Shown: positions 23,142-34,367 of the stretch, piece after piece
Position numbering within the stretch: the stretch's first letter is position 1
Layout: each line of letters begins with the position of its first letter
Assembly (NCBI RefSeq): GCF_047675955.1
Contig: NC_132915.1
Coordinates: 13,511,766 to 13,575,765, forward strand
Length of the DNA: 64,000 bases
Direction of reading: 5' to 3'
From: Chlorocebus sabaeus
Lineage: Eukaryota; Chordata; Mammalia; Primates; Cercopithecidae
Program-made: the position numbers and the translations under genes
Notes under the pieces: model-generated
Databases searched by the model: none
Seen by the model: the letters and a program-made list of their open reading frames with translations, nothing else
What the model was told of the DNA's origin: nothing

Positions 23142-23550
23142 ATTATCTTTTCTCTTTTTTTTCTTAATTAACCTGGCTAGAGACTTATCAATTTTATTGA
23201 TCTTTTCAAAGAACTAACTTTTGATTTCTTTTCTCTGTTGATTTCCTGTTTTTAATTACATGGATTCCTGCTCTAATTTTTATTTCTTCTGCTTACTTTG
23301 GGATTAATTTGCACTCCTTTTTTTAGTTTCCTAATGTGGAAGATTAGATTATTGATTTTAGATCTTTTTTCTAATATATGCATTCAACGTTATAAACTTC
23401 CTGCTAAGCACTGCTTTCTCTGCATTTCACAAATTTTGGTTTATTCAGTTATTCTATTTTTACTCTTATTTAGTTCAAACTACATTTTTTAATTTCTCTT
23501 GAGATTTTTTTCTTTCATGTATGTGTTATTTAGAAGTGTGTTGTTTCATT

Positions 23551-24301
23551 GCAGGTGCACAGAATGCAAGAGTTGAGGCTTGGGAGCCTCTACCTAGATT
23601 TCAGAGGATGTATGGAAAAGCCTGGATGTCGAGGCAAAAGCCTGCTAAAAGAGGTGTATCCCTCATGGAGAACCTCTATTAGGGCAGTGCAGAGGGGAAA
23701 TGTGGGATTGGAGCACCCATGAAGAGTCCCCACTGGGGCACTCCCTAGTGGAGCTGTGAGAAGACGGCCACTGTCCTCCAGAACCCAGAACAATAGATTC
23801 ACCAACAGCTTGCACCCTACACCTGGAAAAGCTGCAGGCACTTAATGCCAGCCTATGAGACCAGCCACAGGGGCTGAACCCTGTAAAGCCACAGAGGCAG
23901 AGCTGCCCAAAGCCTCAGAAGCCCACCCCCTTGCAACAGTGTGTCCTGGTTGTAGGACATGGAGTCAAAGGAGATCATTTTGGAGCTTTAAGATTTAATG
24001 GCTGCCCTGCTGGGTTTCAGACTTGCATGGGGCCTGTAGCCCTTTTCTTTTGGCCAATTTTTCCCTTTTGGAATGGGAATGTTTACCCAATGCTTACACC
24101 CTCATTGTATCTTGGAAATAACTAACTTGTTCGTTACTTTACAGGCTCATAGGTGGAAGGGACTAGCCTTGTCTCAGATGAGACTTTGGACTTTTGAGTT
24201 AGTTAACGCTGGAATTAGTTAAAACTTTGAGGGACAGTTGGGAAGGTATGATTGTATTTTGCAATGTGAGAAGGATATGATATTTGGGAGGAGCAAGGGG
24301 T
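23551..24301 (+). mobile_element. MST/THE1 internal region, 3' half
   Basis: Words 'tggaaaagcctggatgtc', 'agaacctctattagggcagt', 'cctgctgggtttcagacttg', 'catggggcctgtagccc' and 'tgtatcttggaaataacta' follow MST/THE1 internal sequence. It runs straight into the 3' LTR. The family has no complete genes, and frames here are broken. Confidence 0.88.
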
Positions 24302-24721
24302 GGAATTATATGGTTTTGATCTATGTTCTTACCAAACCTCATGTCAAATTGTAATCCCTAATGTTGGAGGTGGGGACTGGCGGGAGGTAACTGAGCCATG
24401 TGGTTTAACTTCTCATGAATGGTTTAGCATCATCCCCTTGGTACTGTCCCCATGATCATGAGTGTGTTCTCATGAGATCCAGTCATTTCAAAGTGTGTGG
24501 TACCTCCCCCAACCCCTGCTCCCACCATGTGAGATGCCTTGTTACACCTTTGCCTTTGGCCATGATTTTAAGTTTCCTGAGGCCTCCCCAGAAGCCAAGC
24601 AGATGCCAGCATCATGCTTCCTGTACAGCCTGTGGAACCATGAGCTCACTAAACCTCTTTTCTTTATAAATTACCCAGTCTCAGGTATTCCTTTATAGCA
24701 ATGCAACAATGGACTAATACA
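24302..24721 (+). repeat. MST-type 3' LTR
   Basis: It contains 'atgttggaggtggggactgg', 'tttcctgaggcctccccaga', 'tttataaattacccagtctc' and ends 'aatggactaataca', the usual MST/THE1 LTR end. The matching 5' LTR is absent, so the element is half lost. Confidence 0.93.
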
Positions 24722-25284
24722 CCCACACAATGAAAAACAGGAAAGATTTCACTGGGAGGATTCTATAAACACTATGTCTTGTGACCACTAATGGTCCATG
24801 ATATTATTTTGCTTCTCTCCAGCCCAGTCCGATAGGATTATAAACACTGAAGTTCAGTTTGCACAGAAGAGAGGACATTTTTTTCCTTTATGTCCTGCTT
24901 GATGAGAACATCCATGAATAGTGATCACTGTACTCTAAAAGACAAGGGTATACACTCACGGATGGCATCAGTCTGAGAAGTCTTCAATAGGGTGGGCACT
25001 GGTGAAATTTATATTTTCTTTCCTCCCAATGTATATAGTGGGAGAGATTTTTATTCATTCAAACATTCACTAAGTACATTGCTAGCCACTAGGGATAGAA
25101 AGAGGAAGTTCTATCATTGCCTTAGGTAGCTAAAGTCCAGTAAAGAGATAAACATGTAAATTATAAATCCATCAGAGAGAAATCACACCAAGGCTAGCAA
25201 GCAGATACAAGATGTGAATGTATAGGAGAGATATACTGGCTTTCCCCAATTTGGAAACCACATTTAGAGATTATCTACAGGTCC
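24722..25284. other. Unassigned low-copy sequence
   Basis: Mostly unique. Bases 25045-25160 ('caaacattcactaagtacat', 'agggatagaaagaggaag') vaguely resemble L2 or MIR3. No exon is seen. Confidence 0.35.
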
Positions 25285-25475
25285 CACTATCTACTGAGAA
25301 CCTACTATTTACCAAGCGCTGTACTAACTGTTTTGTATAATTCTATTTCATTCTTTTAACAACTGTTCAAGGTAGTTATGGTTATTTTCATTTTCCTTAA
25401 CTTCAGCAGGGATTATGTAACTTGCCTAAAGTGAAACATTTACAAATTAGTGGAGCCAGAATTTGCACTAAGGGA
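25285..25475 (+). repeat. MIR3/MIRc SINE
   Basis: Reads 'ctgagaacctactatttacc', 'aagcgctgtactaact', 'acttgcctaaagtgaaaca' and 'agtggagccagaatttgcac', a decayed MIR in normal order. Confidence 0.75.
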
Positions 25476-25990
25476 AATTAGGAAGCTTTTAGTCATCCAA
25501 GCAAAAAGTTAACAGTGGCCTACACTTTCTCCATGGAATCAACTCGCTTCCTCAGGTAGTATATGGTACCTAGGTCATCCAGATACTTAATTTACCACTG
25601 AAAGAATATGAATCCTTGGCTTTCCAAGCTCACTGACCTTGACTCTAGAATGATCAAGCCAAAAATGTTTTAAAACCTTCAAACTCAGCAGCCACCTAGA
25701 AAAGAAAAATAAGTGCCTGCTCCTCATTTTGGCTTTTCCATCAATTAATTGTTTAGTAAGGATCCAACCATGCCCACAAATTAGAGAGACTACAAATAAA
25801 TATGTCTAAGAAACCTGAAACAGAAGTTTGGCATTCCATGTGGCACTTCAGAGCCACTTCATTCAGTACAAAGCCATGTTCATTTAAATTTGTCAATATC
25901 TCCCTGATCAATGGACATGGAATAGACTCCTCTGAACACATTTATTTGCTGCCTTTGGAGCAGAGCTTTCACTTGTCCCCACCTTGGACT
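25476..25990. other. Unassigned low-copy sequence
   Basis: No repeat family or exon is recognised. Confidence 0.35.
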
Positions 25991-26165
25991 TGGTTTGTCT
26001 TTTCACTTTCTCTACAGTGTTCTTGGAAGCACAAAAGTTTTAAATTTGATGAAGTCTAATGTATCTATTTTTTTCTTTTGTTGCTTGTGTTTTTGGTGTC
26101 ATATCTAAGAAACCATTCCCTCATCCAGGACCACAAAGATTTGCTCCTATGTTTTTGATTTATTG
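25991..26165 (-). mobile_element. Old L1 ORF2-side fragment, antisense
   Basis: Reads 'ttgatgaagtctaatgtatc', 'tttcttttgttgcttgtgtt' and 'gtgtcatatctaagaaacca', the reverse of L1M sequence downstream of ORF2. It is short and non-coding. Confidence 0.85.
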
Positions 26166-26189
26166 ATCTTACTCATACAAAAACAGATT

Positions 26190-26537
26190 CCTCAGGGTTC
26201 CCCAACACAGTTGACGGCATGTTGAAATTTAATCACCAATATGATGAAATTAAGAAGTGGAGCCTTTGGGAAGTGATTAGGTTATGAGGTCAGAGCCCTT
26301 ATGAATGGGATTAGTGTCCTTATAAAAAGAGGCCCAGAGAGATAGCTTGCCCCTTCCACATGTGAGGACACTGGTAAAAAAGGCCATCTATAAACCAAAA
26401 AGCAGGCCCTCATCAGACAGTAAATCTGCTAGCACTTTGACTTTGGACTTCCCAGTTTTCAGAACTCAATTTCTGTTGTTTATAATCACCCATTCTATGG
26501 TATTTTGTTATAGCAGCATGAACAGACTAAGATAGGA
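26190..26537 (+). repeat. MaLR-type LTR (MLT/MST group)
   Basis: Landmarks are 'gtggagcctttgggaagtga', 'gaatgggattagtgtcctta', 'gccccttccacatgtgagga' and the end 'gttatagcagcatgaacaga' then 'ctaagata'. It is a solo, decayed LTR. The exact subfamily is not resolved. Confidence 0.8.
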
Positions 26538-27195
26538 GCACGCCTCAGTTCTAACTTTTTGGTGGCAATCACAATGTTCTTGATCTTTTTTTCTGGTTCC
26601 ATGGGACAGGAATTTCCACCAGGTTCAAAAAAAGTTTCTGTAAAACTAGCTAGCTATGAAACAGCTGCCATTATGGCCAAATCCCTTTAGCATTTCTAGT
26701 GACAAGGGGGTTGGGGCAAATGCCTAGTCCTCACCTACCCCTTAGACATTGTGAGATTTTAGGAGAATAAGAACTAGCCACCTCTTTCCCACAAAAAGGT
26801 TGGGGACTCTTTGAAGACACAAAAAGGAGAAAATCTTTGCTTTGTACTTTTCTTGGATTCTCTGCTTCAGGTTGAGTGTCCAAGTGAAGAATTGCTTTCT
26901 TGAATCCAGGGGGCCATGAAGGGGGTTCTTTCTGTCTTGATAGTGACTATATCCCAGCCATGATAGCATACAAAACCTCCACTCCCTGCCCAGGTATGCT
27001 ATTGGCTAGCTGGTGGCTCAGTTTTTCATGTGATTATGATGACTGAGAAGTCCCACGAAATACCATCTGCAAACTGGAGAACTAGGAAAGCCAGTGGTGG
27101 AATTCAGTCTGAGGCTGGAGGCCTGAGAATGGGATGGTTTCCAGGGCAGGAGAAGATGGAGGTCCCAGCTGCAGAAGAAAGGGCCTCTTTCATGT
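26538..27195. other. Unassigned low-copy sequence
   Basis: No repeat or exon is recognised. Confidence 0.35.
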
Positions 27196-27359
27196 CTTTT
27201 CAGAGCCTGATAACTCACTTCTTTTTATCACTGAATAATATTATGTTGTATGAAGGTACTACAGTTTGTTTATCCATTCATGTACTGAATGATATCTTGG
27301 TTACTTCCAAGCTTGACAATAACGAATAAAGCTGCTATAAACATGTATGTGCGAGGTTT

Positions 27360-27806
27360 ATAAAAACTTTTATTTTAGGTTTAGGGATACATGTGCAGGT
27401 TTGTTATATAGGTAAACTTGTGTCACAGGGTTGGCTGTACAAATTATTTTGTCATCCACACTAAGCATAGTACCTGATAGTTAATTTTTTCTGCTCCTCT
27501 CCCTACTTCCATCCTCCACCTTCAAGTAGGCCCCAGTGTCTACTCTTCCCCTCTTTGTGTCCATATGTTCTTATCTTTTAGCTCCTACTTGTAAGTGAGA
27601 ATATGCAGTATTTGGTTTTCTGTTCTTGCATTAGTTTGCTAAGGATGGTGGCCTCCAGCTTCATTCAGGCTCCTGAAAAGGATATGATCTCATTCTTTTG
27701 TATAACTGCATAGTATTCCGTGTTGTATATGTACCACATTTTATTTATACAGTCTACCACTGATGGGCATTTAGGTTGATTCCATGTCTTTGCTATTGTG
27801 AATAAT
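27360..27806 (-). mobile_element. Primate L1 (L1P/L1MA) 3' end, antisense, inside older L1
   Basis: Starts with the reversed tail 'cttttattttaggtttaggg', 'atacatgtgcaggtttgtta' and runs to 'ctttgctattgtgaataatg'. Both sides carry a TSD-like 'tgtgcgaggttt' and 'tgtgcaagtttt'. It is 5'-truncated. Confidence 0.85.
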
Positions 27807-28046
27807 GTGTGCAAGTTTTTATGTAGACATGGTTTCCAATTCATTTGAGTAAATACCAAGGAGTATGATTGCTAAATCTTATGGTAAGGGTATGTTTCGT
27901 TTGCCAAGAAACTGACAAATTGCTACCAGCAACGATGGTTCTTATTGCTTCACATCTTTACGAGCATTTGGCATCCTCAGTGTTTTGGATTCTCACCATT
28001 CTCTTATTTCTTAATGATTTTTTCACCCTTCTTATAGGTGTGTAGT

Positions 28047-29171
28047 GGTTATGACAGCGGCTGCCATCATCACAGTGGCTACAGCAAGGAGGCCCAGCTG
28101 TGGCTGCACATTCCATGGAGCCATTTGGAGCCTCACTCCATCTGAGTTGGGGCAGGAGCTCCTCAGGTGCCACTGCAGCCACCCAAACCATAGCTGTAGA
28201 CCCAGGCCTCCTGCTCTACAGAGCAGGCAGGAGCCATCCCTGCCCTCCTGGGTAGGGCTACAGTCACCCAAACTGCAGCTGTGGATCTGAGCTCCCTGTG
28301 CTCTCGGGGTGGGCTGGGAGCAGGCAGGATCTGCCTTCCTGAGTGCAGCTGCGGCTGCCCTCCCAGGCACAGAACCCAGGCATCTCTACAGCCTGCACCC
28401 TCGGGTCAGGAAAGGACTGTCCCCGAAGCCCCAAAGGCTCAGGGATTTCGGCTCCCACTGCCTAGCCTCTCTTCTCGCCCTGCACCTGTTCCACTCTCTG
28501 AGTAGGGTTGGGGCCAAGTCCTGGGGCCTTCAATGGCAACAGGAGGCAGCAGAGTCCTGGGTGGAAAAAGGCAGGTACTTGTAAGCCTCCACCTTCAGGC
28601 CAGGGAAGACCTGAAGGCTGGGGACCAGGCTGCCAGTCCCACGGACCAGAGTGGGGACTTGTGGTGCCTGTTCCGCCCATCCACAGCTACCCATGGACCA
28701 GTCTGCATGTACTTCCTCCCCTCTGAGGTCCATAAAAGCCCTAGGCTCAGCCAGAGCAGGGCAGACGACAGCCTGAGGAGGAAGAGGGCAGAAAGAGGAC
28801 AGGACCACCAGCTACAGAGAGGAGTACCCTCTCTGCTGATAGCTGGAGATGACAGGACAACCAGTAGCAGGGAGAAGTTACCCTCTCTGCTGAGAGCTGC
28901 AGAGACGACCTGCTGTCAGAGAGAAGCCACCCTCTCCAGGGCCTCCTCTTTGCTAAGAACTGAACACTTGATGGATGAACTGCCTACAGAAAGGAGCTAC
29001 CCACTGTGGGTCTCCTCTGAGCTGCTATAACACTCAATAAAGCTCATCTGCATCTTGTGCACCCTTCGCTTGTCTGCATACCCCATTCTTCCTGGATGCA
29101 GGACAAGAACGTGGGTAAAGGCACCACAACCACAGAAGTTTCTGGCCAGAAAGTTGACACCCCAAAGATCA
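28047..29171 (+). repeat. ERV1-class solo LTR, GC-rich, with tandem repeats (LTR12/LTR17-like)
   Basis: A GC-rich block interrupts the L1. It has repeated 'cagctgtggctgc'-type units (28090-28400), a 'cataaaagccc' TATA-like box at 28731, repeated 'taccctctctgctga' units (28828-28940), AATAAA at 29036-29041 and a U5-like 'attcttcctggatgcaggac' with 'aagaac'. The order fits U3-R-U5 of HERV9/HERV-W-related LTRs. Frames inside it, up to 165 codons, have no support as genes. Exact ends are uncertain. Confidence 0.75.
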
Positions 29172-29345
29172 TGTAACTGTGGTATTATTGTTTTAATTTG
29201 CAATTCCCTGATGATATATGATGTCCAGTGTCTTTTTATATGCTTATTTGCCATGTGCATATCCTCTTTGGTGAGGTGTCTGTTCAGATATTTTGTCCAT
29301 TCTTTACTTGATTGCTTGTTTTCTGATTGTTAAGTTAGAGCCTTT

Positions 29346-30215
29346 TTTAATGATATTAATAAATATCTATTTAAATATTCTCATTTGAATTGACTCATTT
29401 GATCAGAATAATCTGATATATTGACATGAATCACAAATTGCAGAGGCAACATAGGAGTGGGGATGAATGGAGAAAGATTTCAGTTAAGTTATTGATATCA
29501 GCTCCTCCTTCAATTGTTTGTATATAAACGGGGTACCTATTTGCAATGGAAGTAGAAACAGAGTCTGGCATCTGTTGTCAAACTTAAGAGACCAGAGACT
29601 CTGATCTTAAAATACGGCTCTGTGGATTATGATAATCCACCCCCAAGAAGGAAAAAAAGCAGTGCTCACACCCCCAGCTTCATACCTCAGTTCCTTACCT
29701 GCTTTGCTGAGATTTACAAGAAAAGGGTAGTAAAAGACAGTATATTTTTTCTATTCATTAATACCAAGGTAAACTGATCAGGACAAACATCATGGTGACA
29801 TGTCTAAGTCTGTTGATTTATGACTATTTGCAAGACATGTGAACAGCATATAATGTGAAAAAAAGATGCTAGCATTTGTCTAGTAAAACATTAACAAGTT
29901 ATAAACAGGTCCTAGTCTTTGTCCCAGTGACCAAAGACAGAGCTGTTCTCTTGCTGAGATTCTTCACCTTTCTCTGACTGATTTTTCATGGAGGTTCTGT
30001 GTTCCAGTGGAGGGGTTGATATCTTTTACTTCCTGCTGCAGAATGACATGCTCCATTTCAGCACAGAGCCTGCAGATGTAGCCTTCTTTGAGACCTCCGC
30101 ACTGCCCCCACCACTCAAGTGAGCAATGTATCAAAGCATTCAGCCTGCAGGGAAATGGGTCTGAGGCTCATTTCCTGCGGACATTTGCCTGAAACCTCCT
30201 GAGGTTTCTTTTCCA
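29346..30215. other. Unassigned low-copy sequence
   Basis: Repeat-poor with no recognised family or exon. Confidence 0.4.
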
Positions 30216-30216
30216 A

Positions 30217-30439
30217 AAAAGAAGGAAGAAAGGAAAGAAAGGAAAGAAAGGGAAGGGAAGGGAAGGGAAGGGAAGGGAAGGGAAGGGAAGGGAAGGGAAG
30301 GGAAGGGAAGGGAAGGGAGGAAGGAAGGTAGGAAGGAAGGAAGGAAGGAAGGAAGGAAGGAAGGAAGGAAGGAGAGAGAGAGAAAGGAAGGAAGGAAGGA
30401 AGGAAGGAAGGAAGGAAGGAAGGAAGGAAGGAAGAAGGA

Positions 30440-30519
<80 letters not shown>

Positions 30520-30583
30520 GAAAAAGGAGGGAGGGAGGGAGGGAGGGAAGGAAGGAAGGAAGGAAGGAAGGAAGGAAGGAAGG
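30217..30583. repeat. Homopurine microsatellite cluster (GGGAA, GGAA, GAAA, GGGA)
   Basis: About 367 bases, almost purine-only. Order: (GGGAA)n to about 30316, (GGAA)10 at 30331-30370, GA, (GGAA)12 at about 30386-30433, (GAAA)n at about 30438-30518, (GGGA)n, then (GGAA)9 at 30546-30581. Antisense frames of Phe-Leu-Pro-Ser repeats are composition artefacts. Confidence 0.97.
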
Positions 30584-30759
30584 AGCCAAGTTCCACAATT
30601 TCTAATGCTTCAGATCTCTTTGTAGATAGGAGCCAAGTACTCCCCAAAATTAAAGTGGGTCAAAAAGCAAGGCAGAGCACACTGTCAATCCCCTCAAAAA
30701 TCTCATGATAGAATTTGTCAGAGACCAAAATCAGCTTTCCACACATCCATGTTTTGATG

Positions 30760-31378
30760 TTTTTAAAAAAAATACAACCACTTTGAACAACTTTTTGGCA
30801 CTTTCTTCTAAAGTACAACACACACCTCCCATACAGCCCAGCAATTGTACACTTCAGTATTTACCCAGCAAAAACAAAAGCGGGTATCTGCACGACATTG
30901 CATACATAAATGTTCACAGTAACTTTATTCAAAATAGCCAAAAATGGAAACAATCAATGTGCCCACAAAAAGAAGGCTAGAACATTTGTGCTCCATCCGC
31001 ACAATGGATGACATCTCAGCAATCAAAAGGAACAAACTACTGATACATGCGGCAATAGGAATGATCTCAACGACATTGTGCTGAGTGAAAAGGCCAGACC
31101 GAAAAGAATACATACTGTGTGATTTCATTTATGTAAAGTACAAAAGCAGGCAAAACTAATCTGTGTTGATAAAAAATCCAAACAGTGGGAGTTTTCTGGA
31201 GGAGGGTAGATTGGGGCAGGGAATGAGAAAACTTTCTGGGGTAGTGGAAATGTTCCTTATCTTGGTGGGAATAGCAGTTACATGGGAACGTACATCAGTT
31301 CAAACTCAGAAAATGTGTATGTAAAATCTGCAAATCCTATTGTATTTAAATTATACTTTAGGTTTTTTTTTAAATATA
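30760..31378 (+). mobile_element. Old L1 (L1ME/L1MC-type) 3' end, sense
   Basis: Reads 'acagcccagcaattgtacac', 'tgcatacataaatgttcaca', 'tactgtgtgatttcatttat' and 'aaatgttccttatcttggtg', ending near 'attatacttta'. ORF2's last part is decayed. Confidence 0.85.
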
Positions 31379-32843
31379 TATATAGGGGGAAAAGAAAGTG
31401 AAGAATTCCAATTAAGCAGAAAAGAAGGGGAATAGTCCACGGTTTCTGTGGTAATTTAAGCTCCATATTTGGTCTGTGTGTTCAAATGAATTTTTATTAC
31501 CAAAGGATTATTGAAAGTCATCATCACCAGATGACAGGAAAAAGAAAGAGCAGACAGACCATCCAGAAATAATGTTCCCCATGATTTTTTTAAAGTGCAT
31601 TTTTCAGTCATTATCTTGAGAGAAAACAAGCAGCTGGGTCTCTTAACAAAGAGGTTTAATAGAATACTGGGGAAAAAAAAGAAGGGAGAAATTGAGGCGA
31701 ACAATGCCTGTTTCAGTGCCAGCCACACAAAACCAAGCCTCGCAAGGTGAAGCCGATGTCTCCTCTCTGCCAGTAACATCGTTAGAGACATGACACTCGA
31801 TAATGAAGGGCCCCCTAATTATTGGCGTGATTTGAAGCATATTGTTCAAAACATTCTAAAACCTGAAATTGCAGCAGCAAATGCATTGATGGCCCTCACC
31901 CTCATCTGTGAAAATAGATGTAAATGCAAAAGGAAAGAAGATCTGTGGCTCTTCGGGTCTCTGCGTGCATTGTCAATGCACTAACTCTTGCTTCTTTTTC
32001 CCTTGTCACTTCAAATTCATCTGGGTTCAAACTGCTGGTTTCAAAGTTTCCATCTGACCTCCAACCCAGTTTGTTCATCTCTTTCTGTCTTCCCGGATTA
32101 CACAAAATTAGCAAAATACAGGTAATAGATGATTTGAAAGGACATCACAGAACATTCTGAAAAGCAAAAATAAGGGCGGCTTCGGTTTTGTTTAGCAGAT
32201 TTCTCTCCTCGCCTACGACCACACACATATATGCTGTTTAATTGTAAAATTCAGATGTTGGATGGTGGAGAGGAATAGCCCAACAAAGAAACACAAAGAT
32301 GCCTTCTAAATTCTATTTAATCTAAATTAACTGCGTGGCCGACAATACAGGTGCTACTTTTTCCTTAAACATATATATTAGCAGACACAGGCTAAATAAA
32401 TTCTGTTTAGTGGGAAACGAATTATGTAAATGTAATTTATAGCATTAACGTGGGTTCGTAAATTTAATCCACTCGAACGCAGAAAGGTTTTCGTGCAATG
32501 AATATTTCTGAGGTTGTTTAATACGTTAAAATAAATATTGAGCAGCTGACAGAAAAACATGTTCTCTGCATCCCAAAAGCTGTTTTGAAACAATCATTTA
32601 AGTGCCTACTGAATATTTACAATCATGAGTTTTTAACTCTTAGGTACATTTTCTCCCTAAAATATATTCAGGGCGCCATCCATTCAAGCAGCAGGCAGAT
32701 TCGGATGGCAGCAGATCAGAAATGTACATGCCAAGAAGACTTTGGGTAAATAAGTGCCACAGTATAAGATGAGGGTGGAAGGGGGGGTTTTTTGTAAAAC
32801 AGGCCTATTTAATGCCACCTGGAAGGCTGCAGAAAAAGCACAG
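31379..32843. other. Repeat-free block, candidate conserved regulatory element
   Basis: About 1.4 kb without a recognised repeat. It is AT-rich yet keeps clustered CpGs: about six lie between 32418 and 32492. It has homeodomain and POU-like words such as 'cccctaattattgg' (31811-31824) and ATGTAAAT (32424-32431). No frame has coding character. CpG retention in AT-rich DNA is compatible with selective constraint, but this is an inference from composition. Confidence 0.4.
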
Positions 32844-32969
32844 ATACAGGCAAACTTCAGAAATAGTGCAGAGTCAGTTCAGACCACCAAAATATAGCTA
32901 ATAATTTACTGTGTGACAATAAAGCAAGTCACACAAATTTTTTGGTTTCTCAGTGCATAGAAAAGTTAT

Positions 32970-33320
32970 TGCTGCAGGAGTTTTCCTTAGTTCAACTAAA
33001 GATGGTCCTTATCACATGACCATGAAAAATTAGCCTTGCAGATAATTCAAAGGGTGAGAAAAACAGGATTTATCAGGCGAAAAAGAAAAAAGGGAAAACA
33101 GGACTCTCTGCAAAGCCAGAGTCCTCAGAGTCCTGCTAGTGTACTTCCCGCCTTGCAGATTAAATCCCAGGTACCAAACCCCAGAACAGGAGAGAGAGGC
33201 CAGGCTCCTGCCCACTGCAAAGGGCGCGAACTTCCCACGGCTCCACTCCAGTACACATTCCTCCCAGTGCGCAGGTCGCTGGAGGTTCCGCCAGGGAGCT
33301 CTTCCCACCTGGCTGTCTCA
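32970..33320 (-). repeat. ERV1-class solo LTR inside Tigger1
   Basis: A 351-bp block starting TG and ending CA interrupts Tigger1 text exactly. It is flanked by the perfect 4-base TSD 'ttat' (32966-32969 and 33321-33324), as expected for gammaretrovirus-like elements. On the minus strand it begins 'tgagacagccaggtgggaag'. I do not recall its family name. A frame of about 100 codons inside it is not a gene. Confidence 0.8.
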
Positions 33321-34052
33321 TTATGTTTAAACTATTCTGAGGTCGATTAAGTGTGCAATAGCATTACATCTAAAAAAATAAGCATACCTTAATTTAAAGA
33401 TACTTGGTTGCTAAAAAAAAAAAAAAAATGCTAATGATCATCTGAGCTTTCAGCAAGTCATAATCTTTTGGAAGGTGGAGGGTCTTGCCTTAATTTTGAT
33501 GGTTGCTGCCTGATCAGGGTGGTGGTTGCTCAAGGCTGGGATGGCTGGGGCAATTTCTTAGAATAAGACAGCAATGAAATTTGCTGCATCTATTGACTTT
33601 TCTTTTCATGAAAACGTTCTCTGTAGCACGCAAGGCTGTTTGATAACATTTTATCCACAGTAGAACTTCTCTCAAAATTGGAGTCAACCTTCTCAAACAC
33701 TGCCGCTTCTTTATCAACTAAGTTTATGTAATGTTTTAAATCCTTTGTTGTCATTTCAACAATGTTCACTGCACCTCCACAGGAGTAGATTCCATCTCAA
33801 GAAACCACTTTCTTTGTTCATCCGTAAGAAGGAATTCCTCATCCTTTCAAGTTTTCCATGAGACTGCAGCAATTCAATCACATCTTCAGTCTCCACTTCT
33901 AATTCTAGTTCTCTTGCTACTTCCACCACCTCTGCAGTTCCTTCCCCCGCTGGAGTCTTGAATCCCTCAAAGTCATCCATGAGCGGTGGAATCAACTTCT
34001 TCCAAACTCCTGTCAATGTTGACGACATTTTGATCTCCTCCCATGAATCACA

Positions 34053-34367
34053 ATTTTTTTTTTTTTTTTTTTTTTTTGGAGATGGAGTCTTGCTCTGTCA
34101 CCCAGGTTGGAGTGCAGTGGCATGATCACAGCTTACTGCAGCCTCGACCACCTGAGCTCAAGCAACTGTCCAACCTCAGCCCCCTAAGTAGCTGGGACCA
34201 CTGACACATGCCATCATGCCTGGCTAATTATTATTATTATTGTTATTTGTAGAGATGAAGTCTCACTATGTTGCCTAAGCTGGTCTGAAACTCCTGGGCT
34301 CAGTGGTTTCTCCTGCCTCAGCCTCCCAAAGTGCTGGGATTACAGGCCTGAACCATTGTGCCCAGCC
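34053..34367 (-). mobile_element. AluJ-type, antisense, inside Tigger1
   Basis: A T23 run, then 'gagatggagtcttgctctgt', with AluJ-like 'cctgagctcaagcaactgtc' and 'tgggctcagtggtttctcct', ending 'cattgtgcccagcc'. It contains an (ATT)n patch near 34229-34243. Tigger1 text continues on both sides. Confidence 0.92.

Larger units (their letters stand above)
19686..23550 (-). mobile_element. Old L1 (L1M), antisense, with nested insertions
   Basis: The reverse complement of a long L1M: 3' untranslated region from about 19686 ('acagttttgggttcacagca'), then ORF2 in reverse through 'gttccattgatctatttgtc', 'attactgcagctctatag' and on to 'atcaattttattgatctttt' near 23190. ORF2 is full of stops. Interruptions are two Alus, a Tigger fragment, a T-run (21669-21691), a (TC)n tract and a monomeric Alu. 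It ends abruptly at an MST/THE1 internal sequence. Confidence 0.9.
27196..29345 (-). mobile_element. Old L1 3' region, antisense, in three pieces
   Basis: Pieces at 27196-27357, 27808-28046 and 29172-29345 read continuously as reverse L1M: 'gaataaagctgctataaaca', then 'gagtaaataccaaggagtat', then 'tttaatttgcaattccctga'. A younger L1 and an ERV1-class LTR separate them. Confidence 0.88.

Noticed and set aside
28032..29030. Several overlapping frames up to 165 codons in a GC-rich block
   Set aside because: The block is an LTR-like repeat. Its frames overlap on both strands and contain tandem DNA repeats, with no domain.
30140..30647. Antisense frames of about 150 codons with Phe-Leu-Pro-Ser repeats
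   Set aside because: These are translations of the GGAA/GAAA microsatellite and have no independent coding evidence.
33036..33350. Frame of about 104 codons with few stops
   Set aside because: It lies inside a solo LTR (32970-33320) with a perfect target duplication and runs across its edge into Tigger1.
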